A stretch of 64,000 nucleotides of DNA from Thalassobius vesicularis. Its GTDB lineage: Bacteria > Pseudomonadota > Alphaproteobacteria > Rhodobacterales > Rhodobacteraceae. Where the stretch lies: positions 62,001 through 126,000 of the forward strand of contig NZ_SSMD01000008.1 in assembly GCF_004799325.1 (NCBI RefSeq). Direction: 5' to 3'. The notes under the pieces were generated by a model. That model saw nothing but the letters and a program-made list of their open reading frames with translations, searched no databases and was not told the origin of the DNA. Shown here in pieces: positions 51,842 through 60,332 of this stretch (position 1 is its first letter; each line of letters opens with the position of its first letter). The position numbers and the translations under genes were made by a program.

Positions 51842-52561
51842 ATGGACAAGTCTGACGATGACCTGCCGACTGAAGCTGAGCGTTATGTCATGCCATCGCG
51901 CTTTGTGGAAAGCGATAGCGTGGAAGTGCAGGGTTTCGTGACATCGGCTTTGCGTGATCTTCCTGTGGACGCAACCAATCGAGACAAGGCGATCCGCCTG
52001 TTCGAAGCGGTGCGCGACGATATTCGCTATGATCCCTATTGTTTTGCGCTGGATGAGGACTCTTACCGTGCCAGCCGTATCGCTGGCGCGGAAGCGGCGT
52101 TTTGCGTTCCCAAGGCAATTCTTCTGGCGGCTTGTTTGCGTGCTGTGGGTATCCCCGCCGCTCTGGGGTTCGCGGATGTGCGCAACCACCTGAATACACC
52201 CAAGTTGCAGGAGTTGATGGGGACCGATCTCTTTATCTACCACGGCTATGTTCAGCTGTGGTTGGGGAATGAGGCCTACAAGGTGACACCTGCATTCAAC
52301 ATGGAACTGTGTGAAAGATTCGGGGTCAAACCCCTGGTCTTCGACGGCTATCACGACGCGCTCTTTCATGAGTTCGACGAACAGAATCACCGGCACATGG
52401 AATATGTGAACGACCGTGGTCTCTATTTCGACGCGCCGATGGGTGAGTTCCTGGTGGCGTTCAAGCAAACCTATCCGAAGCTGGAAGAATTCAACCGCAT
52501 CCGGATATCCAAGGATGCGAGCGGATACGATGACGGTTTCGCAAAGGAGGGTGCCTCTTGA
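51842..52561 (+). CDS. Transglutaminase-like protein in acyl-CoA operon
   Basis: A 239-residue cytoplasmic protein with no signal peptide. The transglutaminase core has the Cys in 'AEAAFCVPKAILLAACLRAVGIPAALGFADVRNH' and the His in 'IYHGYVQLWLGNEAYKVTPAFN'; the third catalytic position, normally Asp in 'DPT', is Thr-Pro. The core may be a protease, an acyl-transferase or non-enzymatic. It leads an operon of MaoC, two acyl-CoA dehydrogenases, a crotonase and a PaaK-like ligase, and has the exact operator in its promoter, so it is part of the pathway. Its role there is unknown. Confidence 0.85.
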   Translation: MDKSDDDLPTEAERYVMPSRFVESDSVEVQGFVTSALRDLPVDATNRDKAIRLFEAVRDDIRYDPYCFALDEDSYRASRIAGAEAAFCVPKAILLAACLRAVGIPAALGFADVRNHLNTPKLQELMGTDLFIYHGYVQLWLGNEAYKVTPAFNMELCERFGVKPLVFDGYHDALFHEFDEQNHRHMEYVNDRGLYFDAPMGEFLVAFKQTYPKLEEFNRIRISKDASGYDDGFAKEGAS

Positions 52562-53007
52562 GGTATCTGGAAGACTTCTCGCCGGGCCAAGTCTATCGCT
52601 TTCGCAGCGCTCCGATGAGCGCGGATTCAATAAAGGCCTTTGCCAAGGAATGGGATCCGCAGCGGCTGCACACCGATGAAGACTATGCAACCGCCATACA
52701 TGGCAGCCTGATCGCCTCGGGCTTTCAGACCATGCTTGAGGTGTTCAAGCCGGTCATGACCGAGATGATGGTCGATGTTGCCAATATCGGCGGCATGGGC
52801 TTTGACAATTTGCGCTGGCTGCGGCCTGTGCACCCGAACGAACCCCTTGATGTCGAACTGACGGTCAACTCGGTCACACCGTCAAAAAGCAAGCCCGACA
52901 GAGGTGTTTTGCACTATACGCTCAGCGCCAGAAACCCCGAGGGCGAGGTCGTTTTTTCGACCGACACCCCCGTGATGATCCAGCGAAAACAAAATGACAC
53001 AAACTGA
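52558..53007 (+). CDS. MaoC-like dehydratase domain protein
   Basis: A 149-residue single hot-dog protein: 'MRYLEDFSPGQVYRFRSAPM', then 'FAKEWDPQRLHTDEDYATAIHGSLIASGFQTM', which matches the MaoC active-site pattern (D/E...H...). 'LRWLRPVHPNEPLDVELTV' is a family signature. The start is TTG at 52558 overlapping the previous stop, with AAAGGAGGGTGCC immediately upstream. It likely hydrates a short or branched enoyl-CoA. Confidence 0.88.
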   Translation: MRYLEDFSPGQVYRFRSAPMSADSIKAFAKEWDPQRLHTDEDYATAIHGSLIASGFQTMLEVFKPVMTEMMVDVANIGGMGFDNLRWLRPVHPNEPLDVELTVNSVTPSKSKPDRGVLHYTLSARNPEGEVVFSTDTPVMIQRKQNDTN

Positions 53008-54118
53008 TATCCTTTCCAGCGAACAAGAAGACCTTCGCCTGTTGCGCGAGAGCGTGCGCACGTTGTTTGAACGGGCGGGCGGAAGTGACAGAGCCCGACA
53101 ACTCCGTGATGCCGGGGGCGGTTTCGATCCGGAGATGGTCCGGGAACTGGCCGAGGCCGGTGTTTTCGGCGTGGCGGTGCCCGAAGATCAGGGCGGGCTT
53201 GGCATGGGCCTAGCCGCCGGGGGTGTCATCGCCGAGGAAGTCGGCCGTGTGATTGCCCCGGAACCGGTCGTGTCGACGATCGGTCTGAGCCTCGGCCTTC
53301 TGCGCCGCCTTTGTCCGGATCATCCGAAGATGGCACAGCTCATCGGCGGCGAAATTTCATTGGCGGTTGCCTGGCAGGAACGCGGCCCCGACGGGGCGCC
53401 TGCCGATGCGACCTGCCGATACGCGGACGGAAAGCTGACCGGTAGCAAGGCCTGGGTCGTCGGTGCGATCGGTTCGCACGGGTTCCTTGTCGTGGCCGAA
53501 CAGGATGATGGTCCGGTTCTGGTTCTGGCTGAGGCAGACGCGCAGGGGCTTGTCATCGACAAGCGGACGCAGGCGGATGGCAGCTCTCTGGGCGAGCTTT
53601 CGTTTTCGGGAACTCCGGCCGCGGAATTGGCCAGCAGCGGTGCGGTTCTCACTGCACTGGCCGAGGCTGTCGCCGATGCAACGGCGCTTGCCGCGGCCGA
53701 GCTTGTCGGCCTGAGCGAGCGCGCCTTCGAGATCACGCTCGACTACATCAAGACGCGGGAGCAGTTCGACAAGCCGATCGGATCATTCCAGGTCATCCAG
53801 CACCGTGCCGTCGACCTCAACGTGATGTGCGAGGTCGCGCAGGCCGGAGTGCGGGAGGCGCTTGCGCAGATGGACAGCGAAACCGATCCGAAGGTTCGGG
53901 CCCCGATTGCCAGCCGCGCCAAAGCGCGCGCCGTCACGGCCGCCAAGAAAATCACCCGCGACGCCATCCAGCTGCACGGGGCCGTCGGGTACACGGATGA
54001 GTTCGATATCGGGCTCTACCTGAACCGGGCGCTGGTGCTGTCGGCCTGGTTGGGCGACGATGCCTATCACAGGCGGATATGGTTCGAGGCACGCGAAGCA
54101 GAGGGGGCAGCACAATGA
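52994..54118 (+). CDS. Acyl-CoA dehydrogenase subunit (probable inactive-type partner)
   Basis: A 374-residue dehydrogenase-family protein. It has 'FGVAVPEDQGGLGMGLAAGGVIAEEVGRV', 'ISLAVAWQERGPDGAP', a conserved 'KTREQFDKPIGSFQVIQHRAVDL' and 'QLHGAVGYTDEFDIGLYLNRALVL'. It lacks a clear catalytic Glu of the usual type. It overlaps the next acyl-CoA dehydrogenase (ATGA), an arrangement typical of heteromeric steroid-type dehydrogenases (FadE28-FadE29, ChsE1-ChsE2), in which only one subunit is active. Confidence 0.88.
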   Translation: MTQTDILSSEQEDLRLLRESVRTLFERAGGSDRARQLRDAGGGFDPEMVRELAEAGVFGVAVPEDQGGLGMGLAAGGVIAEEVGRVIAPEPVVSTIGLSLGLLRRLCPDHPKMAQLIGGEISLAVAWQERGPDGAPADATCRYADGKLTGSKAWVVGAIGSHGFLVVAEQDDGPVLVLAEADAQGLVIDKRTQADGSSLGELSFSGTPAAELASSGAVLTALAEAVADATALAAAELVGLSERAFEITLDYIKTREQFDKPIGSFQVIQHRAVDLNVMCEVAQAGVREALAQMDSETDPKVRAPIASRAKARAVTAAKKITRDAIQLHGAVGYTDEFDIGLYLNRALVLSAWLGDDAYHRRIWFEAREAEGAAQ

Positions 54119-55266
54119 CCGACTGGAACGCTATGACCGATGCAGAGTTCCGCAAAGAAGTGCGCCAGTTCTTCGAGGCGGAATATCCCGAGGAGCTGCG
54201 TCACCTGCCGCACCGACCGAAGTTCGCCGAGATCGAACATTGGCACCGCAAGCTTCACGCCAAGGGCTGGGTCGCGCCAGCCTGGCCCGCTGAATTCGGC
54301 GGTATGGGGCTGAACGCCGCCAAGTTGCTGATCTTTTACGAAGAGCAGCAGCGCTGGGGCGTCAATCGCGGCCGCGACATGGGCGTGCAGATGGTCGGGC
54401 CGCTGATCATCAAATTCGGCACCCAGGAACAAAAAGATTACTGGCTGCCGCGTATCCTGAGTTGCGAAGATATCTGGTGTCAGGGCTATTCGGAACCCGG
54501 CGCCGGGTCCGATCTGGCGAACCTGCGCACACGCGCAGAGATTGACGGCGACGACTTTGTCATCAACGGACAGAAGATCTGGACGACGATGGCGCATGAC
54601 GCCACGCATATTTTCATGCTGGTGCGCACCGATCCCGATGCGCCGAAGAAACAGCAGGGCATCAGTTTCCTGCTCGCTCCGATGGATCAACCCGGAGTCG
54701 AGGTGCGCACCATCACGACCCTGTCGGGCGAGACCGAGTTTTGCGAGGTCTTCTTTGACAATGCACGGACGCCCCGCGAGAACCTCGTGGGCGAGCTGAA
54801 CAAGGGTTGGACGATGGCCAAGGCTCTCTTGAGCTTCGAACGCATTTTCATCGGTTCGCCAAGTCTGGCCCAGAACGCTCTGGGACAGCTTGAAAGCTTT
54901 GCCCGTGGCCGTGGCGCGTTTGACGATCCGGTGTTCCGTGACCGCTTTGCCCAGGCGGCACTGGATGTGGAAGATCATGCCGCGCTTTATGCCCGTTTTG
55001 CAGATCAGCTCAAACGTGGCGAGACGCTCGGTGCGGATGTGTCCATGCTGAAGATTTGGGTGACTGAATGCTTCCAGCGCATCACCGAGCTGATGATCGA
55101 AGCAGCCGGTCCCGATGGCGGCTCCATCGGGCCGCTTCAGGTCGGCAACGTAAGTGTCGATGTTCTGGCGAGTTTCTACAAGGCCAGACCTACCACGATC
55201 TACGGTGGATCGAACGAAATCCAAAGAAACATCCTGTCCAAGGCCGTCCTGGGACTGCCTGGCTGA
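54115..55266 (+). CDS. Acyl-CoA dehydrogenase subunit
   Basis: A 383-residue enzyme with 'WPAEFGGMGLNAAKLLIFYEEQQRWG', 'WCQGYSEPGAGSDLANLRTRAE', 'FVINGQKIWTTMAHDATHIFMLVRT', 'AKALLSFERIFIGSPSLAQNAL' (Glu in FERI as likely base) and the end 'TIYGGSNEIQRNILSKAVLGLPG'. The G in IYGGSNE marks the subgroup that uses a base elsewhere. It likely forms an alpha2beta2 complex with the preceding subunit. The start at 54115 has GAGGGGGCAGCACA upstream. Confidence 0.92.
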   Translation: MTDWNAMTDAEFRKEVRQFFEAEYPEELRHLPHRPKFAEIEHWHRKLHAKGWVAPAWPAEFGGMGLNAAKLLIFYEEQQRWGVNRGRDMGVQMVGPLIIKFGTQEQKDYWLPRILSCEDIWCQGYSEPGAGSDLANLRTRAEIDGDDFVINGQKIWTTMAHDATHIFMLVRTDPDAPKKQQGISFLLAPMDQPGVEVRTITTLSGETEFCEVFFDNARTPRENLVGELNKGWTMAKALLSFERIFIGSPSLAQNALGQLESFARGRGAFDDPVFRDRFAQAALDVEDHAALYARFADQLKRGETLGADVSMLKIWVTECFQRITELMIEAAGPDGGSIGPLQVGNVSVDVLASFYKARPTTIYGGSNEIQRNILSKAVLGLPG

Positions 55267-55294
55267 CTCAATACCCCACGGAGGAAATAGAACC

Positions 55295-56104
55295 ATGTCG
55301 GATCGTTATGCAAAATACGATAAACTGAAATTTGACTACCCGGCGGATCGCGTCCTGCGCATCACGTTCGACCGGCCCGAGACATTCAACTCGGTCGATG
55401 CCGAAACCCACACTCAGATGACGGACATGTGGATCGATATCGACCGTGACCCAGACATCAATTCGGTCATCGTGACCGGTGCGGGCAAGGCATTTTCCGC
55501 CGGGGGTGATTTCAGCCTGATCGAAAACATGATTGGCAATTCGCACGAGATCATGAAGACGTGGAAAGAAGCCAAGGATCTCGTCTATAACATCATCAAC
55601 TGCAACAAGCCGATCATTTCCGCGATCAATGGCCCTGCGGCCGGCGCAGGCCTTGTGGTTGCCATCCTGGCCGACATCTCGATCGCCGGAAAGAAGGCCA
55701 AGATTGTCGATGGTCATCCCCGCCTTGGTGTTGCCGCCGGTGACGTCGCGGCGATTATCTGGCCGCTGCTGACCTCGATGGCCAAGGCGAAATACTATCT
55801 GATGACCTGCAAGCCGGTGTCGGGCGAAGAGGCCGAGCGTATCGGTCTGGTATCAATGTGCGTCGAGGATGACGAGCTGCAGCAGATCGCGCTGGATACA
55901 GCCGTCGAACTGGCCAACGGCTCGCAAAGCGCGATTCGCTGGACCAAGTATTCGCTGAACAACTGGCTGCGCCAGGCCGGGCCGATCTTTGATGCGTCGA
56001 CCGCGCTGGAGATGCTTGGCTTCATGAGCGAGGACGTCAAGGAAGGTGTGTTGTCGCACCGCGAGAAGCGCGCGCCGAACTTCCGTAAGGACTGCCCGCT
56101 TTAA
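55295..56104 (+). CDS. Enoyl-CoA hydratase/isomerase family protein
   Basis: A 269-residue crotonase-fold protein with 'RVLRITFDRPETFNSVDAETH', 'GAGKAFSAGGDFSLIENMI', 'INGPAAGAGLVVAILADISIA' and 'DGHPRLGVAAGDVAAIIWPLL'. The first Glu is absent (GLVVA), so a non-standard mechanism or an isomerase-type role is likely. GGAGGAAATAGAACC sets the start at 55295. It lies between the paired dehydrogenases and the PaaK-like ligase. Confidence 0.9.
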   Translation: MSDRYAKYDKLKFDYPADRVLRITFDRPETFNSVDAETHTQMTDMWIDIDRDPDINSVIVTGAGKAFSAGGDFSLIENMIGNSHEIMKTWKEAKDLVYNIINCNKPIISAINGPAAGAGLVVAILADISIAGKKAKIVDGHPRLGVAAGDVAAIIWPLLTSMAKAKYYLMTCKPVSGEEAERIGLVSMCVEDDELQQIALDTAVELANGSQSAIRWTKYSLNNWLRQAGPIFDASTALEMLGFMSEDVKEGVLSHREKRAPNFRKDCPL

Positions 56105-56131
56105 CGCCCGATTGGACGAGGAGGCATGGAA

Positions 56132-57328
56132 ATGTCTGATGATATCTACAAAGATATAGCTCAAGCCTATGCCGCTGCGGCCGAAAAAGCTCCTGGCCTG
56201 AAATCGCGATTTACGGCTGCCGGATTCGATCCGGCAGCTGTCACATCGGTGGCGGACCTCTCGCGTCTTCCAGTGATGAAAAAAGAAGAGCTTCTGAAGA
56301 TCCAGCGCGAGAACCCGCCCTTTGGCGGGTTCCTGGCCTCGGATCTGAAGGATGTCGGGCGGATCTACGTGTCCCCCGGCCCGATTTTCGAACCGGCCCT
56401 TTCGGACGGTGGCGGCCACGGCCTTGACCGGCTGTTCAAGGCGGCAGGCGTGGGGCCGGGGGATATCATCCTGAACACCTGGATGTATCATCTGGTGCCC
56501 GCGGGGCTTTTGTTCGACGAAGCGGCACAGGCCGCAGGCGCCACGGTGATCCCCGGAGGCGTCGGCAATACGGAGCTTCAGGCACAGATCATCGCCGAAA
56601 CCGGCGTGACTTCGATCTGCGCTTCGACCGCGTTTTTCCTGACGCTGGCGGACAAGGTGATCGAAACCTATGGCCGCGACGCATGGAAGGTGAAGACAGC
56701 CTTCCTCGGCGGTGAGATGGGCGACTGGATGGCCAAGCGCCGCCGGATCGAGGCCGAATACGGCGTGTCCACCTGGGCCGCCTATGCCACCGCCGATCTG
56801 GGCCTTGTCGCCTATGAGGATGGCGGCGAAGGCTACCTGGTTCATCCCGACCGCGTGGTGCAGATCTGCGATCCGGTCAGCGGCGAACAGGTCGCTCATG
56901 GCGAACCTGGCGAGGTTGTCGTGACCGCGCGCGATGCCACCTGGCCGATGATCCGGTTCGGCACCGGCGACAGCGCCTTTGCCCTGGAAAGCAACGCGGA
57001 TGGCACCGTCAGCCGGATTTCAGCATTGCAGGGACGGGTCGGGGCAGCGGTCAAAGTGCGCGAGATTTTCGTTTATCCGCGCGTGGTTGAAGAAGTTGTC
57101 ATCGGCACGCCGGGCGCAAAGGCCGCGCAGGCCGTGGTAACGCGCGAGAACGATCGCGACATGATCCGCCTCTCGCTTGTGCTGGAAGACGGTGCCGACG
57201 CTTCCGCCGCAGAAGCAGCCGCCGCTGATACCTTCAAACTGCATGCACGAATTCGTGCTGACGAGGTGAACATTGTTTCGGAACTACCCGAAAATGCAGA
57301 ACTGATCGTCAACCAAAAAGACCGCTGA
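56132..57328 (+). CDS. PaaK-like adenylate-forming enzyme with altered P-loop
   Basis: A 398-residue protein of the phenylacetate-CoA ligase family. The fold is evident from 'AGVGPGDIILNTWMYHLVPAGLLFDEAAQAAGATVIPGG' in part, 'KTAFLGGEMG', 'YATADLGLVAYED' and 'PMIRFGTGDSAFALE'. The usual P-loop (SSGTTGxP) is replaced by 'IYVSPGPIFEPALSDGG'. GGAGG seven bases upstream supports the ATG at 56132 over 56126. It may be a CoA ligase with another substrate or an F390-type adenylating enzyme. It is the last intact gene of the operon. Confidence 0.82.
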   Translation: MSDDIYKDIAQAYAAAAEKAPGLKSRFTAAGFDPAAVTSVADLSRLPVMKKEELLKIQRENPPFGGFLASDLKDVGRIYVSPGPIFEPALSDGGGHGLDRLFKAAGVGPGDIILNTWMYHLVPAGLLFDEAAQAAGATVIPGGVGNTELQAQIIAETGVTSICASTAFFLTLADKVIETYGRDAWKVKTAFLGGEMGDWMAKRRRIEAEYGVSTWAAYATADLGLVAYEDGGEGYLVHPDRVVQICDPVSGEQVAHGEPGEVVVTARDATWPMIRFGTGDSAFALESNADGTVSRISALQGRVGAAVKVREIFVYPRVVEEVVIGTPGAKAAQAVVTRENDRDMIRLSLVLEDGADASAAEAAAADTFKLHARIRADEVNIVSELPENAELIVNQKDR

Positions 57329-57475
57329 GATCGGGTTCTGTGCGCTTTGCCTGAATCAGACCTTTTAGCCGACACTGGCACGCGGGTTTTCGTGGACCCA
57401 AGACTTTCAACTTGGCGAAGGTCTTGGGGATCCCGGCCCCGCGCGCCCGTGGGGTGTCGCGGAAAGCGGCACAGG

Positions 57476-58480
57476 TCAAACGTGGTCGAAATCGACTGTC
57501 AGTTTTTTGGTTTTCGGACGGGCCTGGCAGGTCAGGACAAAGTTCTCCTTCAACTACCAAGGCTCCAAAGCATAGTTCAGCGTCATCTCTGCCTCGCCTT
57601 CGATAACTTTGGCGCGGCAGGTGGAACACATTGCGCCCTTGCAGCAATAGGGTAGTTCGATACCTGCTGCGGCGGCGGAGACCACGCTTTCCTGATCAGG
57701 TGTCATCACAAAGCTGCGGGCGGTGCCATCATGGATCGCCGTGACCTGAACTCCTTCTCCAGTGGCGGCTTCCGCCGTAAGCGGCGCAAGCGTGACGGTG
57801 GCGGTATTGTCAGCATCGGCGGGAGCGAACAGCTCGTCATGAAAACGGTTCTCTTCAACGCCTAGGTCGCGGAGCGCGGTCTTGAGTTCCTGAATCATCT
57901 CGGCGGGGCCGCAAAGAAAAGCATCTTCTATTTCTGCCGGAGCGAACAGGGCACCGGAGAACTTGCGCAGCTTTTCCGCATCAAGCCGGCCCGAGAATAG
58001 TGGGGAATCGGTGCCTTCGCGCGTCAGTGTATGAAAAAGAGAGAACCGTCCGGGATAGGTATCCTTGAGATCGTTCAATTCGTCGCGGAAGATGATGGAA
58101 CTTAGCGTTCGACTGCCGTAAAAAAGGATGAAGTTGGCCCCGGCCTCGGTGGCAAGCACCGAGCGGATGATCGAAATGATTGGAGTAGTTCCACTGCCCG
58201 GGGCCAGGGCGAGATAGGTGCGTGGTCCGCCTTGTCGTATCTTTGATCCGAATGTGCCTTCGGGCGTCATGACATCAAGTTCGGTGCCCGGTGGCAGTTC
58301 GCTATGAACGAAAGAGGAAAACGCTCCGCCTTCCAGCAGCTTGACCAGAACGCGCAACTCGCCATCGTCTCGGCCGGAGCTGACCGAATAGCATCGCCGC
58401 ACACCATCGATATCATCGGCACGGCGCAGCGTGACGTACTGGCCCGGGATGAATTGATAGTCGTCCGCCAGATCTTCGGG
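57476..58480 (-). pseudogene. PaaE-like ferredoxin-type reductase, broken at both ends
   Basis: The body is a PaaE-type oxidoreductase: FAD domain 'FIPGQYVTLRRADDIDGVRRCYSVSSG', NAD part 'ALAPGSGTTPIISIIRSVL', and a 2Fe-2S ferredoxin domain 'GIELPYCCKGAMCSTCRAKVIEG'. Homology begins at 'PEDLADDY', so about 27 N-terminal residues are lost where it meets an SDR fragment (58473-58480). Near the C-terminus an in-frame TAG (57554-57556) interrupts it; beyond it the frame reads 'LKENFVLTCQARPKTKKLTV' and on to a natural stop at 57476, the normal tail with the last cluster Cys. The gene is therefore dead or very recently inactivated. Confidence 0.8.
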
Positions 58481-59080
58481 ATTGGGCGAGCATTTCGCCG
58501 AACTGCTGGCGGGGCAGGATGTCGACGTCACATTGGCCGCCCGCCGCGTCGCCCGCTTGTCTGAGCTTTCCGCAAAGATAGCGGCGGAAGGGGGGCAGGC
58601 CGATGTGATAGAGATGGACGTGGCGGACCCGAAGTCGGTGGAAGCCGCGCTGAAGGGACGGGTCTTTGACACTGTCATCAACAATGCCGGAACGACGGCA
58701 TCTCTTCCCGCATTGGAACACCGGCCGGCCGAAATCGACGCGATCATAGACACAAATCTCAAGGGCGCATTTCATGTCGCACGTATCGCCGCCAAAGCGA
58801 TGATTGATGCCGGACGCGGGGGCTGTATCGTCAATGTCGCCTCGTTTCTGGGCACACGGGTGGCCAGCCATGTGTCCGCCTATGCCGCGTCCAAGGAAGG
58901 GCTGATTCAACTGACCCGGTCTCTGGCGCTTGAATGGGCGCGGCATGGCATCCGGGTGAATGCCATCTGCCCCGGTTATATCGAAACCGACCTGAACCGT
59001 GAGTTTTTTGCCACTGACGCGGGACAGGCATTGATCAAACGCGTCCCGCAGCGCCGGTTGGGGCATGATCCGTTGGCCGC
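58473..59080 (+). pseudogene. Short-chain dehydrogenase, truncated at both ends
   Basis: The frame starts in the middle of the cofactor motif (SSGLGEHFAELL) and continues 'VDVTLAARRVARLSEL', 'NNAGTTASLPALEHRPAEID', 'GGCIVNVASFLGTRVASHVS', the active site 'AYAASKEG' and 'WARHGIRVNAICPGYIETDL'. About 16 N-terminal residues are missing at the head-to-head junction with the PaaE-like gene. After 'QRRLG' (about 59065) it also loses family similarity, so the C-terminal 45 or so residues are absent. It has no proper start. Confidence 0.72.
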
Positions 59081-59149
59081 CCCCCCCGGACCGGGGGCCT
59101 ACGATAAGGCGACCGGGAATCCCCGGCCGCAATTCTTAGAGTCACGATT

Positions 59150-60316
59150 TCAGAACGCGTTAAGCCCGGTCAGGTTGCGCCCGATGACCAGTTTTTGGAT
59201 TTCGGTGGTGCCATCGGGAATCGGCATGACCTTTGCATTGCGGAAGTGCCGTTCAACGTCGAACTCTTTGGTGATGCCGTTGCCGCCGTGGATCTGCACC
59301 GCTTTGCCGGCGATTTCGACGGCCATTTCGGTTGCATACCATTTCGCCATCGAGGTCTGGGTGTCACAGCGCACGCCCAGGTCCAGAAGTTGCAGCCCGC
59401 GCTGGCACAACAGGCGCGCGGCATCCAGGTGCGTGGCCATGTCGGCCAGGTAGCCTTGAATCAACTGGTGCCCGCCAATCGGCTTGCCATGCTGCTCGCG
59501 TTCCTGGGCATATTTGACCGCACATTCCAATGCCGCCTGACCAATGCCGATGCTGGTCAGGCCAACAAACACACGCGCGCTCTCAAACAGTTTCAACGTC
59601 TGGAACAGGCCGCCGCCTGCATTACCCAGAACATGCTCGGCGGTGGTTTCCGCCCGGTCGAAAAACAATTCACAGGTCGATGCACCGACAAGTCCCATCT
59701 TGCGCAATTCGCGGCTCTCATAGTTGCCGGTGTCGCGGTCGACGATGACCATGGAAATACCGTCGTCCAGATTGCAGACAACGATGGCGAAATCCGACTG
59801 GGCCCCATTGGAAATCCAGAGCTTCTGGCCAGTGACGAAAATCTTATCGCCCTCTCGGTCCGCACGTGTCTTGACCTCGCGTACGTTCGAACCGACCTCT
59901 GGTTCGGAAATACAGGTGGCACAGATCCGTTCGCTGCGCAGGAGCGGCTTCAGATAGGCCTCTTTCTGCGCCACATTTCCCAAGAGGTTGACCGCGAACA
60001 CGGCATGACCCTGAATCAGCACCGCGATTGCCAGATCGGCCCATATCCGGGCCAGTTCCTCGTATAGGATGCCATAGGTCATGCGGTCGATTCCGGCACC
60101 GCCTTCCTCTTCGGGGATCAGGCCGCTGATCAGCCCGAATTCCTCGACCTTGGCGAACAGGGACTTCAGGGTTTTCGCATCGGGGGGGTGGCCGAGGTTC
60201 TCGTATTTCTCGGCCAGCGGCGCGAACTCTGCCTCGGCCATCTTGCGGAAGTTTTCCAGCAACATGCGTTGCTCATCTGTATAGATTGCCTGAGCGGCGG
60301 CGATCACGTTTTCCAT
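59150..60316 (-). CDS. Acyl-CoA dehydrogenase
   Basis: A 388-residue dehydrogenase with 'LIPEEEGGAGIDRMTYGILYEELARIW', 'ICATCISEPEVGSNVREVKTRAD', 'FVTGQKLWISNGAQSDFAIVV', 'LFQTLKLFESARVFVGLTSIG' and the end 'IHGGNGITKEFDVERHFRNAKVMPIPDGTTEIQKLVIGRNL' region. It is the last gene of a leftward operon with thiolase and enoyl-CoA hydratase. AAGGAGACGAACC precedes the ATG. Confidence 0.94.
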   Translation of the reverse strand: MENVIAAAQAIYTDEQRMLLENFRKMAEAEFAPLAEKYENLGHPPDAKTLKSLFAKVEEFGLISGLIPEEEGGAGIDRMTYGILYEELARIWADLAIAVLIQGHAVFAVNLLGNVAQKEAYLKPLLRSERICATCISEPEVGSNVREVKTRADREGDKIFVTGQKLWISNGAQSDFAIVVCNLDDGISMVIVDRDTGNYESRELRKMGLVGASTCELFFDRAETTAEHVLGNAGGGLFQTLKLFESARVFVGLTSIGIGQAALECAVKYAQEREQHGKPIGGHQLIQGYLADMATHLDAARLLCQRGLQLLDLGVRCDTQTSMAKWYATEMAVEIAGKAVQIHGGNGITKEFDVERHFRNAKVMPIPDGTTEIQKLVIGRNLTGLNAF

Positions 60317-60332
60317 GGTTCGTCTCCTTGTT

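Noticed and set aside
57554-58762. The PaaE-like frame as a functional 402-residue protein
   Set aside because: The first 95 or so residues are antisense SDR sequence, and an in-frame TAG removes the C-terminal cluster-binding tail, so I treat it as a pseudogene.
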